Below, piece after piece: positions 7,797 to 14,605 of a DNA stretch of 64,000 nucleotides. The stretch covers positions 62,001 to 126,000 of the forward strand of contig JAFTGL010000005.1 in NCBI GenBank assembly GCA_017457955.1, read 5' to 3'. The position numbers were made by a program, and so were the translations under genes. The stretch is from Ruminococcus sp. Its GTDB lineage: Bacteria > Bacillota > Clostridia > Oscillospirales > Acutalibacteraceae. The notes beneath the pieces are model-generated. The model searched no databases and was not told the DNA's origin. It saw only the letters and a program-made list of their open reading frames with translations. How positions within the stretch are numbered: position 1 is the stretch's first letter; every line of letters begins with the position of its first letter.

Positions 7797-8864
7797 TTAG
7801 AATACTAGTGTTCCAACATATACATCAATATAATCATAATTATTGTTTAATCCCGATAACTTAGTTTTTACAGGAACTCTAATTAAATCGTTCTTTATTA
7901 AATCATACTGTGTTTTCGAAATTATTCGAGGGATAATAGTACCATTATCACGTTTTTCTAAAATTCCCATACCAGCCCAAAAATCTACCATTGAGGACGA
8001 ACTCGAACCAATATGAGGCCACGCCTCACCACCCGGTCCCAATCCAAAAGAAAACAGCAACGGAATGGTGCTTTCATCATCAAAAAACGATTCTCCTCTA
8101 ACTTCATAATCCGCATCTAAAAAAGCTTCGTTAAATACGCGTGACCATCTATAAAGATTATATGTTTCTTCTTCAGTTAAATTTGTATAATCTTTCACTC
8201 CATCAAGTTTAAAATTTGTTTTTACTTTTGAAATTCTTCGCTTTTTATCTTCCTCATCATAAGAGTCAAATCTTTTATAATAATCAGGCATCATTTCTTC
8301 AATTCGGCTTAGTAGCTTTTCTTTCGAAAAGCCAACACTTTCATATTGTTCTCTTGCTAAAATAAGAGACAATTCTACTTTATCTCCAATAATACTTTGG
8401 AAAATACTCAGCACATCACGAAACGACTGAGTATATGCGTCTAATCCTTCTTGAGGAATATTATTCAGTTCAGATAAAATAACTTCTTCCGACTCATATT
8501 CAATCGCTACGGTATTATTTTTATACGAGTTATAGATTGGAGCCAAAAACTCAAGTAAAAATTTAATATTAAACACTTCTGCCCAATCGCATTTTGGGTA
8601 TGTTGGGGTCCACCAATGCTTATAACCACCGAAACTAGGAACGAAAATCATCGGTAAAGATTTTGCAATAATATTGTCTAATCTGCTTTTGACAAAATCT
8701 CTAACTTCCTGTGTTGTAGCGTATTTTCTATATCTCCTAAGGAAAATGCGATTTAGTGCTTTTTCTCCAAGGTTTTTCATATCAAATACTTCTTTTGAAA
8801 GACCATGTGTAGAAATCAATTCATTATTAAGATAATCTTGAATTTCATTTCTGAGTTTTTCCAT
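7797..8864 (-). CDS. conserved protein of unknown function, GGYK-type (third gene of the tRNA-like cluster)
   Basis: This 355-residue soluble protein starts at an ATG with a strong upstream aaaaggag. I do not recognise a named family. Conspicuous blocks are VPSFGGYKHWWTP (about 85-97) followed by PKCDWAEVFN, then EYESEEVIL, and near the C-terminus FSFGLGPGGEAWPHIG, a serine run, DFWAGMGILEKR and IIPRIISKTQYDLI. Dense aromatic, glycine and acidic residues in short conserved-looking blocks suggest an enzyme active site rather than a structural protein. No signal peptide or membrane helix is seen. It is the last gene of a minus-strand cluster with a PLP enzyme (8998-10017) and an unrecognised 624-residue protein. 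The only gap in the cluster is filled by a tRNA-like RNA gene on the other strand. A role acting on that RNA or its charged form is speculation. Confidence 0.7.
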   Translation of the reverse strand: MEKLRNEIQDYLNNELISTHGLSKEVFDMKNLGEKALNRIFLRRYRKYATTQEVRDFVKSRLDNIIAKSLPMIFVPSFGGYKHWWTPTYPKCDWAEVFNIKFLLEFLAPIYNSYKNNTVAIEYESEEVILSELNNIPQEGLDAYTQSFRDVLSIFQSIIGDKVELSLILAREQYESVGFSKEKLLSRIEEMMPDYYKRFDSYDEEDKKRRISKVKTNFKLDGVKDYTNLTEEETYNLYRWSRVFNEAFLDADYEVRGESFFDDESTIPLLFSFGLGPGGEAWPHIGSSSSSMVDFWAGMGILEKRDNGTIIPRIISKTQYDLIKNDLIRVPVKTKLSGLNNNYDYIDVYVGTLVF

Positions 8865-8882
8865 AAAAATCTCCTTTTCCTA

Positions 8883-8916
8883 TTGACAAAAGCAATATTT
8901 TTTATTATATTATAAT
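8883..8916 (+). promoter_or_regulatory. sigma-A promoter of the tRNA-like RNA
   Basis: Perfect TTGACA at 8883-8888. The -10 is TATATT at 8906-8911 (17-nt spacer) or the overlapping TATAAT at 8911-8916 (22-nt spacer). Either would start transcription within about 10 nt of the cloverleaf 5' end. The opposite strand also has a TTTAGA-17-TATTAT pair that could drive the 7797-8864 gene. Confidence 0.7.
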
Positions 8917-8924
8917 ACAGATAA

Positions 8925-8997
8925 GCTGTTGTGGTCTAAAGTAAGACGCTAGTGTTGTTTGCTAGAGATGATGGGTTACAACCATCCAACAGCTCCA
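8925..8997 (+). tRNA. tRNA-like RNA with UGU anticodon loop and encoded CCA; non-canonical elbow
   Basis: The 73 nt fold with exact tRNA spacing. Acceptor 7 bp (8925-8931 with 8987-8993), linker TG, D-stem 4 bp (8934-8937 with 8944-8947) and a 6-nt loop. One linker base, then anticodon stem 5 bp (8949-8953 with 8961-8965; last pair U-G) with a 7-nt loop GTTGTTT. Variable region of 4 nt, T-stem 5 bp (8970-8974 with 8982-8986) with a 7-nt loop GTTACAA, base 73 T, and CCA at 8995-8997. T33 is present and positions 34-36 read UGU (Thr, codon ACA). Unlike a translating tRNA, the D-loop AAAGTA has no GG and the T-loop has no TTCRA, so the usual D/T-loop elbow contacts cannot form. Own promoter and terminator flank it. 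It may be a dedicated non-translational tRNA-like molecule, a decoy, or a decayed tRNA. Confidence 0.65.
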
Positions 8998-10017
8998 TTA
9001 AGAGTCAACTATAATATAGTTGGCTCTTTTGTTTTCACAAAAATTTGTATCCATTTCACTACAATAGGCCCCACATTCTTTAATGATTAGTTCATCCCCT
9101 ATTCTTAAATCAAATGGGAGGGAATAAACTCCAATGATATCAGAAATATCGGATGTATCTCCACACACTAAATAATCCGTGAATTTGTTATTATTCTCAG
9201 ACAAAGCTTTAATCTTGAAAGACCGTTTTTTAACTATACAGTCTATTAAACCACTATATATCCCGCAATCTATGAATAATAATTTTTTTTCTTGTTTTTT
9301 CCGTATAGATACAATCTTGACGACTAAATCTATGCTAGGATTAAGAAGATGTCTACCTGGTTCAACAAGAATGACGGGCACTTCATTAAATGAGCTTTCA
9401 ACTGTTTTCTTAATTGATTTTACATCTGATGGCTTTATACCGCCACCTATATCAAGATACTTTATATCTTTTATGTTTTTAGCGATATAGTTCAATACTT
9501 TTATATGATTTTCCAGGGATGCGACTTCTTGGGGCAGATAATATGAAACTCCCAAAAAAGTATAGCCACTCTCTTCGATTTGCTTTGCCATATGACAAAT
9601 GTCATTTAAGGACGCTCCCCATTTTAATTGAATATTATCTGTTTCTACTACTTTATTTATATCCAATCTCAAAAGGAATTTTAAGCCAAGTCCAGTTCCT
9701 CTCTGAATAATGGACTTACAGATTGTAACATCATCAACAGCATAATTGACTATTTGTAATGATAAAAGTTTATCAATTGTTCTTGCGTTTGTCAATAGCG
9801 GAGATGAAAATAAAATCCGCTTTGGATCAACCTTCATTTCCATTATTAGCATAACTGCCTGATAATATGATTCAACTTCATATCCTCTAATAAATGGATC
9901 TATTATCTCTAAGAGAGTTTTATCAGTATTAACCTTTAGGGGATAATAAATCTTAGCATTGATTCTAAAGGCTTTTATTGTTTTGATAAGTTGTTTTTTA
10001 TTTATAATATACTTCAT
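8998..10017 (-). CDS. fold-type-III PLP enzyme, ornithine/diaminopimelate decarboxylase-like, divergent active site
   Basis: The 339-residue protein follows the Orn/DAP/Arg decarboxylase-2 layout. YPLKVN has the expected Schiff-base lysine (Lys28). LDIGGGIKPSD is the glycine loop and VEPGRHLLNPS the phosphate-binding EPGR motif. GDELIIKECGAY carries the substrate-contact GAY. Two residues that are normally conserved differ. The GxSFH histidine that stacks on the PLP ring is tyrosine (GVSYYLPQE), and the catalytic CDxxD cysteine is serine (GDTSDISD). The protein is shorter than typical members (about 370-420). These changes suggest altered chemistry (different decarboxylation outcome, racemisation or binding only) or loss of activity. 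Its stop codon at 8998-9000 abuts the CCA of the tRNA-like gene, and its last codons form one arm of that gene's terminator. No good Shine-Dalgarno is seen, consistent with coupling to the gene 7 bp upstream. Confidence 0.85.
   Translation of the reverse strand: MKYIINKKQLIKTIKAFRINAKIYYPLKVNTDKTLLEIIDPFIRGYEVESYYQAVMLIMEMKVDPKRILFSSPLLTNARTIDKLLSLQIVNYAVDDVTICKSIIQRGTGLGLKFLLRLDINKVVETDNIQLKWGASLNDICHMAKQIEESGYTFLGVSYYLPQEVASLENHIKVLNYIAKNIKDIKYLDIGGGIKPSDVKSIKKTVESSFNEVPVILVEPGRHLLNPSIDLVVKIVSIRKKQEKKLLFIDCGIYSGLIDCIVKKRSFKIKALSENNNKFTDYLVCGDTSDISDIIGVYSLPFDLRIGDELIIKECGAYCSEMDTNFCENKRANYIIVDS
9001..9034 (+). terminator. intrinsic terminator of the tRNA-like RNA, inside an antisense coding end
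   Basis: A 12-bp stem (9001-9012 with 9015-9026, one G-U pair) with a 2-nt nominal loop is followed by TTTTGTTTT. It starts 3 nt after the encoded CCA and overlaps, on the opposite strand, the last eight codons and stop of the PLP enzyme gene. Confidence 0.85.
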
Positions 10018-10024
10018 AAAATAA

Positions 10025-11899
10025 TTAAAGTGTATTTATTATTACAGAGTTTATGCTTTTTAATTGCTCATATACACTGTCATTAGATAATATGATGCTC
10101 CTAAATATCTGTTTTATTTCAGGAAACAATGTATCTGTTGGTCCGATATCAACCATAAAAAGACCATTGTCAATTAAGTCGACTCCTTGGCTTTGATTAT
10201 CAGAAAAAGTTGTATACCATGCTGCAGATTCATTATACTCTTTTCCATTTGGGCTGTATCCTAAAAACAAAGTAAAACTATATGCTAATGTAAAAGGGTT
10301 TCCATCTTCAATGGGAAGAAAAACAACATTATCTAAATAACAGTTTATCTCATCTTCTGACAATACTATTTCTCCCGGATACTCATTCTCTCTTTCAGGA
10401 AGAAGCCACTCTTCTACAGGTTCTGAAATAATTACATTATTCGGTTGCCCTTCTCCAAGTGCATATTCTTTGTAACGAAAAAACTCTATTAAGTTTGAAA
10501 TATCTTCAGTAGAAAAGTTTTTATCAACTCTCTCATCACTAGAAGTTTGCCATTGACATAATAAATACATATTATATAAAAGTTCGAGATTATCGCAAAA
10601 TTCATTAATATTTGCATTAGTGCATAACTTTGTATCACTTCTTAAAGCTTTTAGCAAAACACCAAGATTACCTAGAAAGCGAAAGATAGTTTTTTCATTG
10701 TTTATTAGTTTTCCTCCTATCCATTCTTGTAGCTTATTTCTATCAATATGCAAATCGATTGGTTTATCGGAATTAGCAGAATGACAAAGCGATAGTATAC
10801 CATCTAGTCTTTCATGATCATATTGTCCACATAGTGAAAGCAAATATGAAATCACATTACTAACTGGTTTGTTGCACACTACGGTAAAGAATTCATCTAA
10901 ATAACACCCTTTGCTTTTAGCCATTCTTATCCATGCTACAACTTTTTTACGAGCTTTAAATGACTTTTTATAATAAGCTTTTAATACCTCTTTAAATGCT
11001 TCAACAGTATTTTTGTATCGCTGTGGAGCATAATAACAATATTTTACTCCTTTTTTTGTGTTAATTGCTATTGTCAGTGATGACATAGTTGTATAATCGT
11101 AATTTGTCCATTCATTTGTTAAAATATGTATTTCGCTTTGGGGTGATGCATTCATCTCTCCTGATGTATTTGTATATTCTCCTATAGTTTTTTGCGAGAC
11201 TGCTTCTCTTTGTGTGCATTTATTTAATACTGTTAAGCAATAATCATCCTTTTTGAAGTAACCTATACCACCCTGCAAGACTTCTCGTTTGATAGTATTA
11301 AATTGTGTACAAACAATGGATTCATCAAGATCAGAGGTAAAAGTATAATATGGAATCTTGCTGCTTCTAATTAACTGGAAAATATTATCGTTAATTCCAG
11401 AAGAATATTTATCAATAAAAACTAAAATTTTTTTCTTCTTTTTTATTGAGTATAATAACTCGAATTCTAAAAGAGATAATTCAGTATCTTGAATAAGATT
11501 ATACTGTGGGATTTCTTCTTGATCAAACACATCTCCAAAATAATCAGCTGGTATTCTACATTCTGGTTGCGCAGAAGGATACACAAGCAAAACACAATCA
11601 GCTAAATCAATATTGCTCATTATAGTTGGTAAAAAGTCACTTGGTTTTGCATCTTTAGATAAGGACATCGTAATCGGAAATCCATACGATTTCATAACAG
11701 AGTGTATCACTGTATCCTTAATCTTAATATTCTCTACGCTCTTGTCTGATGTAATATAAGTAATCAATATCGCATCTACATGCTTTTTGATGGGTACAAT
11801 GACTCTTCTTTTGTTTTGCATATTATTAGATGTTTTATCCGTATCGATTAATTGCATCATAAATAATCTGTCTCCATCAATATTAATAAACGTCCCCAT
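10025..11899 (-). CDS. unrecognised 624-residue protein with N-terminal Rossmann-like domain
   Basis: I cannot name this protein. The first ~210 residues alternate short hydrophobic strands and helices (DAILITYITS, ADCVLLVYPS, LLEFELLYSIKKKKKILVFID, IPYYTFTSD). A strand-acidic-helix-strand order like ELSLLEFELLYSIKKKKKIL resembles DUF4062, TIR-like or nucleoside deoxyribosyltransferase-like domains, in which a glutamate in the helix matters; this is inference only. The C-terminal 400 residues are mostly helical with many Cys and Trp and no membrane span. The ATG at 11899 has no Shine-Dalgarno; Met14 is preceded by ggag at 11 nt and could be the true start. It is the first gene of the minus-strand cluster and ends 7 bp before the PLP enzyme, so the two are surely co-transcribed. 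Confidence 0.65.
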   Translation of the reverse strand: MGTFINIDGDRLFMMQLIDTDKTSNNMQNKRRVIVPIKKHVDAILITYITSDKSVENIKIKDTVIHSVMKSYGFPITMSLSKDAKPSDFLPTIMSNIDLADCVLLVYPSAQPECRIPADYFGDVFDQEEIPQYNLIQDTELSLLEFELLYSIKKKKKILVFIDKYSSGINDNIFQLIRSSKIPYYTFTSDLDESIVCTQFNTIKREVLQGGIGYFKKDDYCLTVLNKCTQREAVSQKTIGEYTNTSGEMNASPQSEIHILTNEWTNYDYTTMSSLTIAINTKKGVKYCYYAPQRYKNTVEAFKEVLKAYYKKSFKARKKVVAWIRMAKSKGCYLDEFFTVVCNKPVSNVISYLLSLCGQYDHERLDGILSLCHSANSDKPIDLHIDRNKLQEWIGGKLINNEKTIFRFLGNLGVLLKALRSDTKLCTNANINEFCDNLELLYNMYLLCQWQTSSDERVDKNFSTEDISNLIEFFRYKEYALGEGQPNNVIISEPVEEWLLPERENEYPGEIVLSEDEINCYLDNVVFLPIEDGNPFTLAYSFTLFLGYSPNGKEYNESAAWYTTFSDNQSQGVDLIDNGLFMVDIGPTDTLFPEIKQIFRSIILSNDSVYEQLKSINSVIINTL

Positions 11900-12077
11900 A
11901 GTAAAAACACTAAATTGTCTACTAGACGGTTTGCTTTCCTCGCGTGCCTGAGAAGGTGTATTAACCTAAAGAGATAAATCCTATCATATTGCTTCTTTTG
12001 TTTCAAGAAGCAGAATTATATACTTTTTAACCTGGCAAAAATGCTTCCATTCCTAAAAGTTTCACAATCATTATTTT

Positions 12078-12554
12078 TCATAATAGGCTATTAATTTCAA
12101 TAATATTCTCAAGAATTTGCGTTTTTAGTGAAACCATTATTTCTTTTATATCTTCATTAAGTTTTCCCTTATCAAAAAAGAACTTTGTTTGCTCTTGCAT
12201 ACAATCATTAAAAATGATAGATAGTTCGTATGTTTCAGCAATATTCTTCCGTGCTTGATTATTTAAAAGTTTTAAATCACCTGTTGATAATGCTAATTCA
12301 TAAATAGTTGTCTTGAGATGTTTAATTGAAGATGCGGGAAGAATCTTTGTGTCCTTCCAGTCTACAAGTGCTTGTCTATTATATTCTAATTCCGTTTGAA
12401 ACTCTTTAATTATTTCTTTTTTCCTTTTAAAATTATGTAATAACGATGAGAGCCATCCAATCAGTAAGGGAAGCGCAACACCAACAGCCGTTGCAATTAA
12501 ATCTGGGAAAAACTGGGACCAATCTGAAATACTAATGCATGAAAAAATTGACAC
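12078..12554 (-). CDS. small membrane-anchored helical protein of unknown function
   Basis: The start is GTG, set by an excellent Shine-Dalgarno (caggagg, 8 nt spacing). The 158-residue product has a single hydrophobic segment (about residues 18-38, LIATAVGVALPLLIGWLSSLL) followed by a lysine-rich KRKKE stop-transfer sequence and about 115 residues of charged amphipathic helix. This layout, with a short outside N-terminus and a long cytoplasmic coiled region, is common among small proteins in phage-defence islands, but I see no diagnostic motif. It lies upstream of the 624-residue protein on the same strand with a 178-bp gap containing a weak hairpin, so membership of that operon is uncertain. 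Confidence 0.6.
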   Translation of the reverse strand: MSIFSCISISDWSQFFPDLIATAVGVALPLLIGWLSSLLHNFKRKKEIIKEFQTELEYNRQALVDWKDTKILPASSIKHLKTTIYELALSTGDLKLLNNQARKNIAETYELSIIFNDCMQEQTKFFFDKGKLNEDIKEIMVSLKTQILENIIEINSLL

Positions 12555-12723
12555 GATTTTTTCCTCCTGTTATCGGCTTTATATTGATAATTATATTCTA
12601 TCATATTAGCAGTTACATTTGAATACACTCAATCGTAGAAAATGCAAGTCGTTATTTGTCGAAACAGCACTAAATTTCGCATACAATTTTGTGAACATTT
12701 CGTTATATTTCTGCAAATGAAAA

Positions 12724-12750
12724 TACCGCCCTGATTTTCTCAGAACGGTA
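12724..12750 (-). terminator. intrinsic terminator of the AraC-type gene
   Basis: On the minus strand taccg/cggta and ctga/tcag helices pair across an internal mismatch and are followed by TTTTC, just downstream of the regulator's stop codon. Confidence 0.6.
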
Positions 12751-12758
12751 AACAAAAG

Positions 12759-13589
12759 TTATTCAATTGGAATCCATATTTCATAGTGTCGTTTATGCTT
12801 TTTGTCTTTTGGATAAAGGTAATAAACCTCGACTTCGTAATCATAGGTTTGTGTAAAATCCGAATCTGGTAACCAACAATCAAATATCTGCTCACGAAGT
12901 ATTGGCAAAACATCACCTGCAAAGCCACCAAAGTCGGTTGAGAATATGGCGTATTTGCCAGATGGAATTGTGATTCCGGTAAGGAAAGGATTATCAATTT
13001 CATCTGCTTTCTTCACTATGGAATAAATACCATTATTCCAAATGCCATACCAAACTCCCTCAACTGTTTTGCAAACCTGATTTTGGACATCATCGTGCTG
13101 ATTAGACCACATAATATGTTCTTGCTCAAAACGCTCAGCCGCAGTTCCGCTAAACTCCTTGGATATACCTCTTAGCTTGACCGAATCTATATTTGCTATT
13201 CTAAATCTCAGCTCGCTTGCACCTTTAATTGCTACATAAAAAGAAACAGGTGGATATACTTTTAATTGAGTATCTTCGCTTACTTCTGTAGGCAATACGC
13301 CGTGCTGTTTTGCAAACGCTCTTGTAAAAGAATCGGCGCTACTATATCCGTATTTAACAGCAAGGTCGATAATCTTTTCTTGCCCCTTCAACAACTCATA
13401 CGCAGCAAGCGTAAGTCTGCGTTTGCGGATATACTCGCTAACCGACATATTTGTCATATAGCTGAAAAAGCGTTTGAATTTATCATATGGACAAAGGGCG
13501 ATTTCTGCAATCTTATTTGTGTCAATCTCGCCACACAGATTGTTCTCAATATATGCGATAGCGTCGTTAAGCTGTTTAATAATATCCAT
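12759..13589 (-). CDS. AraC-family transcriptional regulator with GyrI-like effector domain
   Basis: In this 276-residue protein, residues ~8-105 form the double helix-turn-helix of AraC regulators (EIDTNKIAEIALCPYDKFKRFF, then IIDLAVKYGYSSADSFTRAF and the PTE closing motif). Residues ~115-276 form a GyrI/AraC_E_bind-type ligand domain (PPVSFYVAIKG, VWYGIWNN, GKYAIFSTDFGG and a closing YEIWIPIE). In this family the C-terminal domain binds hydrophobic or cationic small molecules and the regulator controls drug efflux or detoxification genes. The start follows a good ggaggtaaac. The neighbouring methyltransferase fragment could be its target, but nothing in the sequence proves it. It is followed by its own terminator. 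Family call is firm; ligand unknown. Confidence 0.9.
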   Translation of the reverse strand: MDIIKQLNDAIAYIENNLCGEIDTNKIAEIALCPYDKFKRFFSYMTNMSVSEYIRKRRLTLAAYELLKGQEKIIDLAVKYGYSSADSFTRAFAKQHGVLPTEVSEDTQLKVYPPVSFYVAIKGASELRFRIANIDSVKLRGISKEFSGTAAERFEQEHIMWSNQHDDVQNQVCKTVEGVWYGIWNNGIYSIVKKADEIDNPFLTGITIPSGKYAIFSTDFGGFAGDVLPILREQIFDCWLPDSDFTQTYDYEVEVYYLYPKDKKHKRHYEIWIPIE

Positions 13590-13685
13590 AATGTTTACCT
13601 CCTGATAATATGATATCAGGATTTTTACTTATATGTCCGACTTTTTAGGGACGATATAAATACGATTAAATACTTTACAACACAA

Positions 13686-14500
13686 TCATTTCTTTCTTCC
13701 CACCACCAAGAAATGCGGGCTTAAACCTATCAGCGTTTCTTCGTGTTCGGTGGCGTGGATAAGTTCAAGCAGTCTGCTTCTGCTGTCTATATCCGGCCAC
13801 TTTTCATCGAGCTTTGGTGTTATCCACAAACACCCCTCAACAGCGTGAGAATTTACAACCTCAAATCCGCTGTTTTGGACTTCGTTTCTCAATTCGTCTA
13901 TCGTATGGAAATAGGCATTTGCGATAATAAACGGATATTCCTTCGGGCGGTTGTGTTCGCCTGTGGCGAGCTCGTGTTTGAGCATGTTCATATAAATATC
14001 ATCGTCAATAAAATTGCAACCGTTTCCGTAAACAGATAATGCCCAAGTGGTGGAGCTGAATTTGGAAATACCAGCCGCAATCAACAAACCGCCCTTTTTC
14101 AGGACACGGTAAGCTTCGCTAAGTGCCTTATCACGGCATCCTTATCCTGCAAATGGTACAACGGTCCCATTAACAAAACTACATCTGCGCTATCATCTGG
14201 TTTGTTGATTTCTCTTGCATCACCGATCTCTGCTACATAGGACGTTTTCATATTCTTCTTTGCGTAATCAACCGCTGTCGGCGCAAGCTCAATCAGCGTT
14301 ACATCGTGTCCCTGTTCAGTAAGCCATTCGGAATATTTTCCGATTCCGCCGCCTATATCATAAATAGTGCTTTTCTCGTTTATGTACTGAGAAATAATCT
14401 CCTTTGAGCGATAAAACTCAACGATACCTAAACCATGTTCAAGGCGGTCAATCTCAGCTCCGTTGTTGTAAAACTCATATACTTCATTTATGTTTTCCAT
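13686..14500 (-). pseudogene. class I SAM-dependent methyltransferase, frameshifted
   Basis: The 5' half (14500-14099) encodes the Rossmann methyltransferase core, with the SAM loop IYDIGGGIGKYSEWL and the acidic strand end TLIELAP, and MGPLYHLQD as motif IV. It then runs into a false end (HLAKLTVS and stop). The other frame carries the expected continuation, LSEAYRVLKKGGLLIAAGISKF, and the rest of the protein down to 13686. Adding one base in the ggca tract near 14120 joins the halves into a ~270-residue enzyme with the common EAYRVLKKGG motif. It is therefore either inactivated by a one-base deletion or an assembly error. Substrate unknown; the family often modifies small molecules. Confidence 0.8.
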
Positions 14501-14605
14501 AAAAAGGCTCCTAAACTAAACGGTAAGTATTTCATAAAACATTCCTTCTTGGCGTTTTTAACAATCAGTCTAAATCATTTACAATTGTCATCATTTATTG
14601 ATCAT

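Noticed and set aside
8924-8998. The tRNA-like sequence read on the minus strand as the leader of the 7797-8864 gene
   Set aside because: Helices are symmetric, but the CCA end, anticodon-loop U33, promoter and T-tract terminator fit only the plus strand. A minus-strand leader function cannot be fully excluded.
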